DNA of 64,000 bases from Hydrogenimonas sp. (GTDB lineage Bacteria > Campylobacterota > Campylobacteria > Campylobacterales > Hydrogenimonadaceae). A program made the position numbers and the translations under genes. Of the stretch, positions 1 to 8,176 are shown piece after piece. The stretch is taken from positions 1,240,001 to 1,304,000 of the forward strand of contig AP019005.1 of assembly GCA_003945285.1 (NCBI GenBank). Reading direction: 5' to 3'. How positions within the stretch are numbered: position 1 is the stretch's first letter; every line of letters starts with the position of its first letter. The notes beneath the pieces are model-generated. The model ran no database searches. It was not told the DNA's origin and was given only the letters and a program-made list of their open reading frames with translations.

Positions 1-1
1 C

Positions 2-205
2 AAGCCGGGATTCGATCTCAATGCTGCACTGACATACCGCCGCTCCCGCAACCTCTCCCTCTTCCTGAAAGGGTCAAATATTCTTGGAAAGGCACTTAAA
101 AGCGAATATTACGGAATAGATCCGTTTACCGGAGAGAAGAGCGAAATCGGGAATGTCGATGTTATAGACAAACGGCTATGGGTCGGAGTGGAGTATCAGT
201 TTTGA
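2..205 (+). CDS. TonB-dependent outer membrane receptor, C-terminal end (partial)
   Basis: The reading frame is open from the window edge and encodes 67 residues before TGA. The end reads as alternating polar and aromatic residues typical of the last beta strands of an outer membrane barrel, and it finishes in EYQF, a C-terminal phenylalanine as recognised by the BAM machinery. A phrase resembling 'KGSNILGK...YYGIDPFTGE' is typical of TonB-dependent receptors (ligand-gated porins), where turns near the C-terminus are written this way. The next gene, a secreted YfiR-like protein, starts inside the stop codon of this one, a common arrangement for receptor/YfiR pairs. The 5' part lies outside the window, so substrate cannot be judged. 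Confidence 0.7.
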   Translation, partial: KPGFDLNAALTYRRSRNLSLFLKGSNILGKALKSEYYGIDPFTGEKSEIGNVDVIDKRLWVGVEYQF

Positions 206-633
206 AAAGGTTGTTGATTCTACTCATTACCGTTTCAGCCATACTCTTTGCGGATACACCGGAGAGGATAAAGGCGAAAATAATCGGAAAAGTAACCACC
301 TCTCTTCTGGGGGTAGGTGTCGTTTTCATATATACCGACGATCCTTCATATAAAAAAATTTTCGTAAATGAAGAGAATATAGTAGAGACCGGGTTCTGCA
401 ACGATGCGGACCTGATACTCTCCTCCCGCCTGGAGAGATACAGGTCAAAATGCCCTCCCACCCCTCTAAGACTCTATTTCGCCACCGACTACAGCGACTA
501 CATGAAAAACAGGGATGTAGCCGTAGGTGCATTCTTCTGGCAGAAGGGGCGTCCCAACCTGATATTGAACGAAAAGGTGTTGAAGCGGTTGAGGATAGAG
601 CTGCCGGCTGAATTCGACAGCTATATCGAATGA
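202..633 (+). CDS. Secreted YfiR-like (DUF4154-like) small protein
   Basis: The protein is about 143 residues if translation begins at TTG 202, which overlaps the upstream stop (TTGA) and places a signal peptide (KRLLILLITVSAILFA-D) exactly at the N-terminus; an ATG at 178 gives an eight-residue extension without better support. GGAGTGGA at 184-191 could act as ribosome binding site. The mature part has two cysteines (in TGFCND and SKCPP) and ends with a stretch (GAFFWQKGRPNLILNEKVL) resembling the 'G.v.F.id...a...gL.is' end of periplasmic YfiR/DUF4154 proteins. YfiR proteins repress a membrane diguanylate cyclase; no cyclase follows here, so a role as periplasmic partner of the upstream receptor is inferred only. 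The family call is tentative. Confidence 0.55.
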   Translation: MKRLLILLITVSAILFADTPERIKAKIIGKVTTSLLGVGVVFIYTDDPSYKKIFVNEENIVETGFCNDADLILSSRLERYRSKCPPTPLRLYFATDYSDYMKNRDVAVGAFFWQKGRPNLILNEKVLKRLRIELPAEFDSYIE

Positions 634-650
634 AGAGAGGAGTGTGCACA

Positions 651-1112
651 ATGAAGATACCGGGATACGGTGATCTGGATATAGAAGATATCGTCTGCGA
701 CTTCAACGGAACAGTAGCCAAAGAGGGAATACTGCTTGCGGATGCGGCAGAGGTGATTGAAGAGCTGACAGGAAAATACAGGGTTCACATAATAACGGCG
801 GATACTTTCGGCAGTGTGGCGGCGCAGGTCGACAGACTCGGCGTGGAGTTGAAGATTCTTGAAACCGGCGATCACACGACGGAGAAAAGAGAGTATATTG
901 AGACTCTGGGGTCAACAAAGTGTGCAGCGATAGGAAACGGCAACAACGATCTGCAGATGCTTCAAGCCGCGGCCCTCGGCATCGCGGTGATCGCCGACGA
1001 AGGGTGCAGTGTGAAGACTCTTATGAGCGCGGATATCGTCTGCAGGAGCGGCTACGAAGCGCTGGCCCTGTTTGCCGCTCCCAAACGCCTCATAGCCACC
1101 CTCAGAAAGTAG
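651..1112 (+). CDS. HAD-superfamily phosphatase, soluble P-type-ATPase-like
   Basis: Translation probably starts at ATG 651, about 9 nt behind GAGAGGAG; an earlier ATG at 630 overlaps the previous stop (ATGA) but has no ribosome binding site. The roughly 153-residue protein has HAD motif I as DFNGT (nucleophile Asp, Asn in place of the usual second Asp), motif II near ITADT, and motif IV as GNGNND. It lacks a cap domain, like the small 'soluble P-type ATPase' HAD proteins that resemble the P domain of metal pumps. The substrate is unknown. It follows the receptor/YfiR-like pair directly, so the three may be one transcription unit. Confidence 0.75.
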   Translation: MKIPGYGDLDIEDIVCDFNGTVAKEGILLADAAEVIEELTGKYRVHIITADTFGSVAAQVDRLGVELKILETGDHTTEKREYIETLGSTKCAAIGNGNNDLQMLQAAALGIAVIADEGCSVKTLMSADIVCRSGYEALALFAAPKRLIATLRK

Positions 1113-1165
1113 CCGGAAACAGACCTTTCGGCCCGCAAGGATCAAGACAGTCCCAAATTGGACAC

Positions 1166-2749
1166 TCACATACGTGGACCGGGCTCAACCCCGTTCCTCT
1201 CTTCGATCTCCTCGACCTCCCATGCCAGCTCTCTTTTATCGATTTTATGTTTCCTATTTTCAAAAAGGTTCTCCTCCAGTTTGTGAACCGCCGACTCGAT
1301 GAGTTCGCTCTGTTTCATATATGGGAGCAGAAGCTCCAGAAGCTCCTTGTCGCTTTTCGCACCCATTATCTTTCTATATGCGGCTTTCGCACCTCCCTCT
1401 CTTCGCGCGGGGAAGGAGCCGAAACGGTTGTATGCGAAGACCGCACCGGAACCGGCAAGGAATGCCAGTGCGAGATAGAGCCAGAAAAGGGCTCCTTCAT
1501 CTTCATTCGTTCCCGGCTTCTCCGGCTGTTCCGGACTCTTTTTCACACTCTGCGGCCCGCTTTCCGAGCGGTTCAGACCCTCTTCATCACTCTTGGTAAC
1601 GGCCGGACTCCCTCCTTTAACCCGTATCTTTACGGGGTCCGTTCTCTTCTCTACCACTCTTCCGCTTTCGGCATCCATATAGCGAAGAGTGAATGCCGGA
1701 ACGGTATAGTTTCGGTCCGCAACCACCGTTATCTTCTGAACCGAGATGCCGCCGTACCTGCCGTTTTCCATCCCGGCCTCTATCTTCGGCTCGTCGGCGT
1801 AGACGACCGCATCCGGTATATCGGGCTCATATTTGGGCACATCGTCGATATTCCCGTAACCTTCGATGCGAATCTGAATATGCAGAGGCTTTCCGGCATC
1901 GACCTCCCTTCTATCTACCGAAGCCGTGATATTGAAATCTCCGTAGAGCTCTACACCGGAGGGCAGCGGATCCACATGCAGGTCGACACTGTTTGAAGCG
2001 ACCCTCTTCCACTCCAGACGTGCGAACATGGTGTTGAAAAAGTCGTCGTCGAAGAAGGGGTCGTTTGCGAAAGGTCTCTCTATCCTCACACGTCTCGCAA
2101 GCTTCGCAAAAAGCGGCCCAAGCCTGTACTCTCCCGGTTTCTGCGCGAAAATCAGATATCTGAAGGTTTTGAACCTGAAGCCGCCGCGTCTATACTCCTG
2201 CGCCTCACCGAGCTGCTTTATCCAGAAGTTGGCGAACTCCGGTTTCTTAATCCGCACCTCCACATAGTCTCTGTTTGCCGGGTACTTTAGAGTCACTTCG
2301 ACTTCTACCGGTTCACCCACATGTACATCGCTTTTATCGACGGAGAGATCCAGCGACACCTCAGCGGAGGAGGATGCAGCCGGCGGAGCATCTGTAACCT
2401 CAATCTTTAGAGGCTCGGTTTTATAGATTTTGGAGTCTATCTTCACTTCGACCGGGGGAACGGTAACATCGCTCATCGGGGCGAAAGTGTAGCTCTTGCT
2501 GAATACCCGGCTGACCTTCCCGTTTATAATCGATATACTATTCTTCCGCGCCGTTGCGAGGACAGGGTAGCCCCCTATCGACTTCAACACCGGAAATTCG
2601 ACATCTTCACCCTCCGCCGTTATCGTGAGTGTGACCGTATCACCCTTTACTATACTCTTACGGTCCACATCGACATGAAGTTTGGCCGCCATGAGCAGCA
2701 GAGGTGACAATAGCAGTAGAAAAAGGAGTTTACCAGGGATTTTTCTCAT
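1166..2749 (-). CDS. batD: BatD family protein
   Basis: A 527-residue exported membrane protein. Residues 1-22 are a signal peptide (hydrophobic core ending MAA-K), followed by about 390 residues of beta-rich periplasmic domains with the BatD phrasing 'vd...iv.GDtvtlti...g' near the N-terminus and 'vd.s.v.vGepv.v...l' around residue 135. One membrane segment lies near residues 418-440, and a charged helical cytoplasmic tail of about 85 residues follows. It is the last gene of the moxR-bat operon, and its start overlaps the end of the TPR gene by 20 nt. BatD is thought to be the periplasmic partner of the VWA proteins BatA and BatB. The 'aerotolerance' function comes from Bacteroides and is not universally supported. 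Confidence 0.85.
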   Translation of the reverse strand: MRKIPGKLLFLLLLSPLLLMAAKLHVDVDRKSIVKGDTVTLTITAEGEDVEFPVLKSIGGYPVLATARKNSISIINGKVSRVFSKSYTFAPMSDVTVPPVEVKIDSKIYKTEPLKIEVTDAPPAASSSAEVSLDLSVDKSDVHVGEPVEVEVTLKYPANRDYVEVRIKKPEFANFWIKQLGEAQEYRRGGFRFKTFRYLIFAQKPGEYRLGPLFAKLARRVRIERPFANDPFFDDDFFNTMFARLEWKRVASNSVDLHVDPLPSGVELYGDFNITASVDRREVDAGKPLHIQIRIEGYGNIDDVPKYEPDIPDAVVYADEPKIEAGMENGRYGGISVQKITVVADRNYTVPAFTLRYMDAESGRVVEKRTDPVKIRVKGGSPAVTKSDEEGLNRSESGPQSVKKSPEQPEKPGTNEDEGALFWLYLALAFLAGSGAVFAYNRFGSFPARREGGAKAAYRKIMGAKSDKELLELLLPYMKQSELIESAVHKLEENLFENRKHKIDKRELAWEVEEIEERNGVEPGPRM

Positions 2750-3584
2750 TCTCTCCCCCTTTCGTCTCTTTTGTCTCCAGCGGCAGCATCAGTGTCTGTA
2801 TTCTGCGCCGGTTCAGCTCTTTGTTCCATTTTCTAAGCTCCATATCGCTAATAGGCTCCTTTCTCATTTCGGCTTCTCCCGGCCGGGCACTCCTCTTTTC
2901 CCTCTTCTGCCCGTTTTCGGTGCTCTTCTTCTCTCCATTCTGCGATTTTCTCTCCTCTTTTCCGTTTTTGCCGTTACGGTCGCTCTCTTTTTTCTCTCTT
3001 TCACCCTTTTGCCCCTCTTTGCGCTCCTCCTCTCCTTTTCCGCTCTTTTGCTCCTCTTTGCGCTCTTTTGCGCCGCTTCGGAAGCTCTCTTTTCTCTCTT
3101 TGCCGGCGGAGCCGCCGTTCTGCTTCTGTCGGCCGTTTTTTTGCTCACTTCTACCCTTTTTTTCCCTCTCTCTCCTCTCCTTCTGACGCTTCATCTTTTC
3201 AAGAAGTTCGAGGTTGAACCGGGTATCGCTATCCTCTCTTATTTTCAGCGCCTCTTTGTAGGCTTCTATCCCCTTCCCGATCTCTCCCAGCTTCGCATAG
3301 CAGTTTCCCATGTTGTGAAGCTTTTCAAATTTCAGTTCCGGAGAAGTCACACTTTCGTACATCTTGAGTGCGCCCCTGTAGTCTCCCGCCTTGTAAAGGG
3401 CGTCACCCGCGTTGAATCTCGCTTCGTCGCTGCCCTCCTTCGCAATCTTCGAATAGAGCTTCGCCGCCTCTTTGTACTTCCCTCCGGCATACGCCTCTTC
3501 AGCCTTTTTCAGAGTCATAAAATCGAAGATGCCGGCATACAGGAGTATGGGCAAAACAAGAGATACGGATACCTTTTTAAACAT
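2730..3584 (-). CDS. TPR protein of the bat operon (BatC/BatE-like)
   Basis: A 284-residue protein with a short N-terminal signal or anchor (residues 1-18). Two to three tetratricopeptide repeats follow at about residues 27-125, with recognisable 'A...G.Y..A...Y' and 'a..n.G.cy..lG....ai..Y..AL' patterns. From about residue 130 the sequence becomes extremely rich in Lys, Glu, Arg and Gly (runs such as KERREREKKG) and is probably disordered. The stretch has strong strand bias and makes long false reading frames on the opposite strand. It overlaps batB upstream by 8 nt and batD downstream by 20 nt, so translation is probably coupled. TPR proteins in bat operons are presumed to scaffold the VWA complex. 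Confidence 0.85.
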   Translation of the reverse strand: MFKKVSVSLVLPILLYAGIFDFMTLKKAEEAYAGGKYKEAAKLYSKIAKEGSDEARFNAGDALYKAGDYRGALKMYESVTSPELKFEKLHNMGNCYAKLGEIGKGIEAYKEALKIREDSDTRFNLELLEKMKRQKERREREKKGRSEQKNGRQKQNGGSAGKERKESFRSGAKERKEEQKSGKGEEERKEGQKGEREKKESDRNGKNGKEERKSQNGEKKSTENGQKREKRSARPGEAEMRKEPISDMELRKWNKELNRRRIQTLMLPLETKETKGGENEKNPW

Positions 3585-4581
3585 CTTTCACCCCCGTAAA
3601 TCCTCCTCCCGCCGCTGCTCTTCCAGCTCTCGGCAGAGATGTAGAGGCCGTCAGAAAGAGTAGGACGGCGAGAGCCAGCGGATAGTAGAAGAGCTCCAGC
3701 CTGTTTCGCAACGTACGCTCTTCGGTCCGTGCCGCACCGAGTGCGCTCTCGATCCTTGCGGCAAGCCTCTTCATGTCGGAGGAGCTCGAAGAGTAGGTGA
3801 GGTAGACCCCTCCGGTTGCCTCGGCAAGCTCTCTGACCGAAGGGTTGAGGCGTGTAATCACGACATCGCCGTTTCCATCCCGCACCACACCGCCATTCGG
3901 AAGTCTCATCACTCCGCCCTTTTTCGTACCCAGAGCGTAAATGAAAACTTTTATACCGTGCTTTTCGGCGTAATCTATCTCCTTTGAAAAGTCTCTATCG
4001 TCACCACCGTCCGTAAAGATGAGAAGCCCCTTTTCGGCTCTGTTGCCCAGAAGCTTTCCCGTCACTTCCAGCGGTGCCATCATATCGGTACCCTTGAGAG
4101 AGACGTAGTCTGCCCCCATATGCCCGACAAGATACTTCAGCGATTCGTAATCGGCCGTAAGAGGAGCCACCAGGAAAGCCCTGGAGCTGAAGCCGATAAC
4201 GGCCACACGTGTATCTTTAAGCGAGTCGAGAAGGTCGCGGAACTTCCTCTTCGCCATCTCCAGTCTGTTTGGATAGATGTCATCTGCAAACATCGAGCGC
4301 GAAATATCGAAGGCGACCGCCAGATCTCTGACACTGCCGGCGATCTTTATCTCACCCCGGTCTATCACCGGACGTGCAAGTGCTATGATGGCGAAAGCCG
4401 CCGAAAAGAGCATGAGAGCCCTCCGTTTTTCGCGGCTCAATCCTCCACCCCCGGCGACCATCTTTCTGTAGAGCTCGGGTGCGAACCTTCTTCCAAGCGA
4501 ATCCCCGCCCCCTTTTGCAACAAACCAAAGAGGGGGCAGTAGAAGAAGAAGTGCAAGAAGATAGGGATACTCGAAACTCAT
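3577..4581 (-). CDS. batB: BatB-like VWA-domain membrane protein
   Basis: A 334-residue protein with membrane segments near residues 7-22 and 55-70, a von Willebrand factor A domain from about 85 to 275, and a C-terminal membrane segment near 297-315. The metal ion-dependent adhesion site is intact: DISRS at 92-96, a threonine in SLKGTDM, and an acidic residue in LIFTDGGDD. The domain probably faces the periplasm. It overlaps batA upstream by 4 nt (ATGA-type junction at 4578-4581) and the TPR gene downstream by 8 nt. BatA and BatB are paralogous, and the order batA, batB is conserved in many phyla. The partner that binds the MIDAS is not known. Confidence 0.88.
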   Translation of the reverse strand: MSFEYPYLLALLLLLPPLWFVAKGGGDSLGRRFAPELYRKMVAGGGGLSREKRRALMLFSAAFAIIALARPVIDRGEIKIAGSVRDLAVAFDISRSMFADDIYPNRLEMAKRKFRDLLDSLKDTRVAVIGFSSRAFLVAPLTADYESLKYLVGHMGADYVSLKGTDMMAPLEVTGKLLGNRAEKGLLIFTDGGDDRDFSKEIDYAEKHGIKVFIYALGTKKGGVMRLPNGGVVRDGNGDVVITRLNPSVRELAEATGGVYLTYSSSSSDMKRLAARIESALGAARTEERTLRNRLELFYYPLALAVLLFLTASTSLPRAGRAAAGGGFTGVKDV

Positions 4582-5465
4582 CTACGCCTCCATACCAGAA
4601 GTAGTGCTATCAAAAGAGTGCCGATACCCAGAGGCCATGCGTAGTAGTACTCTTTTTTCAGATACTTTCGCCCCTTGATCTCACTCTTTTCAAGCCTGTC
4701 TATCGTCCTGTAGACCTCTTTCAGCCTCTTGACGCTGTCGGCATCGAAGTATCTGCCTCCAGTCTCACCGGCAATCTTTTCGAGTACATAGGGGTTGAAG
4801 TCGCCCGGCTGGCCCACACCTATCGTATATACCTTTATCCCGTACTTTTTCGCCGTATTAATCGCCACCTCCAGGGGTACCGTCCCGGCATTGTCCATAC
4901 CGTCGGTCAGCAAAATGGCAATCTTGTTTTTGGCACTGGAGTTCTTGAAGAGCTTGGTGCTCATGAAGAGCGCTTCATAGAGTGCTGTCCTGCTTGTTCC
5001 GGCTATTCCTACCTCCACTCTATCCAGAAGGCGCAGAAGCGACTCTTTGTCGTAAGTCAACGGCACCGCGACATAGGCGAAATCCGCAAATATCGTAAGA
5101 CCGATCTTGTCGTGTCTTCGCTCTTTGACGAACTCCTCCACAATTCCCTTCACTATGTCGAACTTTCCGCCCTCCGCCATGGAGCCGCTCGCATCGAGTA
5201 TCAAAGATATCTCGTACCCCTTGTCGTTCTCCACCTCGAACTCGTTTTCGACAACCGGCGAAGCCAGTGCGGTAACAAGCATCGCGAAAGCGGCGAACTT
5301 CGCGATTTTCGAGAGTGTGGAGACTCTGCGCCCCGCCCTTTTGAGCCAAACGGTCCCGGGAAAGATGATACTCTCGAAACGCGGTTTGCAGAACCTCATA
5401 CATACGATATAAAGAAGCAGCAGCAAAAATGCGGCAGGATACTCGAAGAGGAAGGTTCCGTTCAT
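4578..5465 (-). CDS. batA: BatA-like VWA-domain membrane protein
   Basis: A 295-residue protein with the same architecture as the following gene: membrane segments at about 10-24 and 55-70, a VWA domain at about 85-265, and a C-terminal membrane segment ending in WRRR. The MIDAS motif DASGS is at 91-95, with the other ligands in GTSRTA and LLTDGMDN. The short Arg-rich end places the C-terminus in the cytoplasm. The start overlaps the preceding DUF4381-like gene by 4 nt. In the generally accepted model, BatA and BatB cooperate with the MoxR ATPase encoded at the head of this operon. Confidence 0.88.
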   Translation of the reverse strand: MNGTFLFEYPAAFLLLLLYIVCMRFCKPRFESIIFPGTVWLKRAGRRVSTLSKIAKFAAFAMLVTALASPVVENEFEVENDKGYEISLILDASGSMAEGGKFDIVKGIVEEFVKERRHDKIGLTIFADFAYVAVPLTYDKESLLRLLDRVEVGIAGTSRTALYEALFMSTKLFKNSSAKNKIAILLTDGMDNAGTVPLEVAINTAKKYGIKVYTIGVGQPGDFNPYVLEKIAGETGGRYFDADSVKRLKEVYRTIDRLEKSEIKGRKYLKKEYYYAWPLGIGTLLIALLLVWRRR

Positions 5466-5869
5466 TTCGATGCCCTTTTTATGATATCTCTCATTCTCTT
5501 AATATCGCTCTTTTCAAGAGGGGGAACCTCTCTTTTGTACTTGTACCTCTCGAGTCTCTCCTGAAGCTCTCTGAACTCCTTCATGATATCTTCATCCCCC
5601 GCGGCCAGGACCGGAATATACTCGTCGAATGTATAGACCGCACTTTTGGCATCTTTGAAGTCTAACTTTCCGAGTACCCTTTCGGCCTCTTCTATCGGAT
5701 CGACCGCCCCTCTTCTCCTTCTGCGTTTCTCTCTTCCAAGGAGCCATACGACCAGGGCGGCGGCAACTGCTACCGTAGCGGCCGCAAGGAGCAGAAATAG
5801 CCACAAAGAGCTGTCCGGGACCTCTACAGGCGGCTTTATATCTTTGAGCTTTTGCAGCGTTTCGTTCAT
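5462..5869 (-). CDS. DUF4381-like small membrane protein of the bat operon
   Basis: A 135-residue protein with a proline-rich N-terminus (IKPPVEVPDSS), one membrane segment at about 22-45, a basic stop-transfer patch (REKRRRRRG), and a cytoplasmic helical domain of about 80 residues. Position between the DUF58 gene and batA, size and topology match the small DUF4381-type protein that regularly lies there in MoxR/Bat operons. Overlaps of 4 nt on both sides indicate a tightly coupled operon. The molecular role is unknown; bridging the ATPase or DUF58 protein to the membrane VWA proteins is an inference. Confidence 0.7.
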   Translation of the reverse strand: MNETLQKLKDIKPPVEVPDSSLWLFLLLAAATVAVAAALVVWLLGREKRRRRRGAVDPIEEAERVLGKLDFKDAKSAVYTFDEYIPVLAAGDEDIMKEFRELQERLERYKYKREVPPLEKSDIKRMRDIIKRASK

Positions 5870-6693
5870 TTCAGTAGCTCCACGAGTTTGATGAACGGAT
5901 CTTCGTCGGTATATATCTTGGTATGTGCTATCCGGTTCGCGGCAAACTCCTCATAGAGCGCTTCGTCGTGGCTTTCAAGCACCTTCCTATACTCCGAAAG
6001 GAGATCCCTGTCTATATCTATCACGCTATGCTCGCCGCTTACGGGATCTACCAGGTCATACTCCCCGTCGAAGGAGGGCCTCTCCTCGAACGGATCGCGT
6101 ACGATAATCGCATAGAGCTCGTGCTTTGCGGCCAGAAACGAGAGATCGGCCTTTTCGTAGAAGTCTCCTATAAGCAGAACGACGGAGCGTGCCCTTACAC
6201 TTTTCAGGAGATAGTCCGCAAGTGCCTGCAGGTCGGTCTTTCGTCCAAGCACGTCGACATCCAGCGCATGCTCCATCGTCGCGAAGATGCTCTTCGGGTT
6301 TTTGGTGGGCTTGAAGTAACGCTCTACCCCGCTGTCGAAAAAGAGTGTAGTGACCCGGTCCGAATTGTTTATCGCAGAGAAGGAGAGGAGCCCCAGAATC
6401 TCGGCCATAACCTCCTTTTTCTGCCGGACAGACCCGAAGTGGATCGTCCCGCCGAGAATGAAGGCTATGACTATATTGAGCTCCCGCTCCTCGTTGAAAA
6501 CGTTTATGTAGGGTTTCTGCTCTCTTGCGGTGACATTCCAGTTTATCTTGCGGACATCATCGCCGTAGCTGTACTCTTTCAGTTCGGCGAAGTCGAGCCC
6601 GTTGCCTCTGAAAGCCGATATGTTGTTTCCGATATTCTGCCCGAAAAGCCGTCTTCTGGTCTTTATGAGCAGCTCTCTCGTTTTTCTGTTCAT
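5866..6693 (-). CDS. DUF58 domain-containing protein
   Basis: A 275-residue soluble protein that contains the DUF58 signature 'fRG.G.dF.e.r.Y..GDdvR.I.W.vtAR' at about residues 28-58 (visible as FAELKEYSYGDDVRKINWN). A degenerate VWA fold follows. DUF58 proteins are almost always encoded directly after moxR, as here, and are presumed partners of the AAA+ ATPase. There is no membrane segment, unlike many longer DUF58 proteins. It overlaps moxR by 4 nt and the DUF4381-like gene by 4 nt. Confidence 0.85.
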   Translation of the reverse strand: MNRKTRELLIKTRRRLFGQNIGNNISAFRGNGLDFAELKEYSYGDDVRKINWNVTAREQKPYINVFNEERELNIVIAFILGGTIHFGSVRQKKEVMAEILGLLSFSAINNSDRVTTLFFDSGVERYFKPTKNPKSIFATMEHALDVDVLGRKTDLQALADYLLKSVRARSVVLLIGDFYEKADLSFLAAKHELYAIIVRDPFEERPSFDGEYDLVDPVSGEHSVIDIDRDLLSEYRKVLESHDEALYEEFAANRIAHTKIYTDEDPFIKLVELLK

Positions 6694-7637
6694 GGGAGGG
6701 GAACGGCCTTTTGTATCTCTCTAATCACATCGTCACCGGTCACTCCCGCCGCTTCGGCCCTGTAGCCTAGAACTATTCTGTGCCGAAGCACATCGTGAAG
6801 CACTTCGCCTATATCGACCGGGCTTACATAATCTTTGCCTCTGATGAGCGCAACGGCGCGGCTCGCACGGAAGAGGTCGATGGAGGCGCGCGGACTTGCA
6901 CCGAACTCTATATACTCCCTGAGGCTCTCCAGCCCGTACTGTTCCGGGTAGCGAGAGGCGAATATGAGCTTGAGCATATATCTTTGAACCGCATCATCCA
7001 CATGAATATCGGCAAGTTCGCTCTGCATCCGCTCTATATCCTCTTTGCCGGCCACCTGCGAAACCGGCTCGAAACCTTTTGCCGCGACTCGGCTGACAAC
7101 CTCGAACTCCTCCTCTATCGTGTTGTAACCCACATCGACTTTGAGCATGAAACGGTCCAGCTGAGCCTCTGGCAGTCGATAGGTTCCCTCCTGCTCCACA
7201 GGGTTCTGTGTCGCCATTACCAGGAAGGGGCGGTCAACCCTGTAGGTCTCCTCCGCAATGGTTACCTGCTTCTCCTGCATAACCTCCAGCAGTGCGGACT
7301 GAACCTTGGCGGGAGCCCTGTTTATCTCGTCGGCAAGCAGCAGGTTGGTGAAGACCGGACCGTGTTTTATCTTAAACTCCCCGCTCTTTTGATCGTAGAT
7401 CTCCGTACCGGTTATATCGCTCGGGAGCAGGTCGGGTGTAAACTGTACCCGTTTGAACTCCAGCCCCAAAGAGCGGGCCAGAGCGTTTACGGCTGTGGTT
7501 TTGGCGAGGCCGGGCACACCCTCTACGAGGAGATGCCCTTCGCACAGAAGCGCTATAAGCATGGAGTCGACAAGATGTTCATGCCCCACTATCACTTTCG
7601 CTACCTCTTTTTTTATCGCTTCGACACTGTTGTTCAT
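6690..7637 (-). CDS. MoxR family AAA+ ATPase
   Basis: A 315-residue AAA+ ATPase. Walker A is GVPGLAKT at 40-47, Walker B is LLLADEINRAP at about 99-109, sensor 1 is in MATQNP, and the arginine-finger region 'LPEAQLDRFM' follows. All are characteristic of the MoxR subfamily. It heads the operon moxR, DUF58, DUF4381-like, batA, batB, TPR, batD. MoxR ATPases act as chaperones for metal insertion or for remodelling VWA-domain proteins, and two such VWA proteins are encoded downstream. Translation starts behind CGGAGTG. Confidence 0.9.
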   Translation of the reverse strand: MNNSVEAIKKEVAKVIVGHEHLVDSMLIALLCEGHLLVEGVPGLAKTTAVNALARSLGLEFKRVQFTPDLLPSDITGTEIYDQKSGEFKIKHGPVFTNLLLADEINRAPAKVQSALLEVMQEKQVTIAEETYRVDRPFLVMATQNPVEQEGTYRLPEAQLDRFMLKVDVGYNTIEEEFEVVSRVAAKGFEPVSQVAGKEDIERMQSELADIHVDDAVQRYMLKLIFASRYPEQYGLESLREYIEFGASPRASIDLFRASRAVALIRGKDYVSPVDIGEVLHDVLRHRIVLGYRAEAAGVTGDDVIREIQKAVPLP

Positions 7638-7666
7638 ATATCACTCCGGTATTATTGTTTACAGCC

Positions 7667-7672
7667 ATTATA
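7667..7672 (-). promoter_or_regulatory. -10 box of the moxR-bat operon
   Basis: Read on the minus strand the bases are TATAAT, followed about 30 nt later by the start codon of moxR. No convincing -35 hexamer is present, as is usual in Campylobacterota. Only position and consensus support this. Confidence 0.5.
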
Positions 7673-7732
7673 GTCACTGCCGACTAACGAAAACAAATTG
7701 ATGGTAAATGAAGGGTAAACACCTCTTCCTCC

Positions 7733-7829
7733 AAGGCCTTACACAAAGCTTGAGCCAAGCCCGGCTTTGGCGGAAAAGGCACTCCCCTGTACCCCCTAAA
7801 GCTTCGAAAACAAGCGAAGCGCAGTTTCT
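7733..7829 (+). repeat. Family B element, degenerate copy
   Basis: This stretch reads TTACACAAAGCTTGAGCC, then GGCTTTGGCGG and CCCTGTACCCCCTAAAGC, matching in order the left half and centre of family B copies at 21630 and 35380. The right end is not recognisable: the sequence diverges and runs into the target duplication of the adjacent family A copy. It is probably an old B insertion next to which an A element landed. Confidence 0.55.
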
Positions 7830-7836
7830 TTAGTAA

Positions 7837-8024
7837 CTGACCTTACGCAAAATTTGTCAGTCCCGGGATTTGAGCTGAAAAATATCGTTCAAAAAACCGC
7901 GCTTGCCCGTCAGGGCGCCAAAGGCGTCAGCGGTTTTCAGGGGGCCTTAAGAGGTGCCCTATAGATATTTTGCAGCGTCCCGCAGGGCAAATCCGCTAGG
8001 CGTGTGGATTATGCGTAAGATGGG
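7837..8024 (-). mobile_element. Family A non-autonomous element, copy 1
   Basis: This 188-bp element runs from CTGACCTTACGCAAAAT to a partly decayed right end, ATTATGCGTAAGATGGG. It is flanked by an exact 7-bp direct repeat TTAGTAA (7830-7836 and 8025-8031), the footprint of transposition. It is inverted relative to the copies at 19496 and 51516. The core matches them, including CTGCGGGACGCTGCAAAATATC on the reverse strand. A central palindrome pairs AAAACCGC with GCGGTTTT-type sequence. It contains no open reading frame and lies between the divergent moxR and sensor kinase genes. Confidence 0.85.
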
Positions 8025-8176
8025 TTAGTAAATTGCAGATTTCGAGTTTTGGGGGTTATCCCTTTTATATAACGTCCGTTGATATTTTAAACTATAAAAA
8101 GTTAACCGTTTACATTTTTCCAAAAATGACGATTTAGATTCCAGCAATATTTTTTTTGAAAGAAACGGCATCATTT

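Noticed and set aside
920-1996. A 358-codon plus-strand open frame across the end of the HAD gene and batD
   Set aside because: It runs antisense to batD and across the convergent gap, has no domain signature or ribosome binding site, and its translation is Arg/Ser/Pro-rich as expected of a shadow frame.
2704-3186. Ser/Phe/Leu-rich plus-strand frames opposite the TPR gene
   Set aside because: They are mirror images of the K/E/R-rich tail of the TPR protein, and no start signal is present.
1166-7637. The bat operon as a new system
   Set aside because: All parts except the tail of the TPR protein belong to the well-described MoxR/Bat assembly.
7837-8024. Rho-independent terminator or attenuator between moxR and the sensor kinase
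   Set aside because: The dyad is internal to a mobile element present at three loci with target duplications. There is no T run at the right place for termination.
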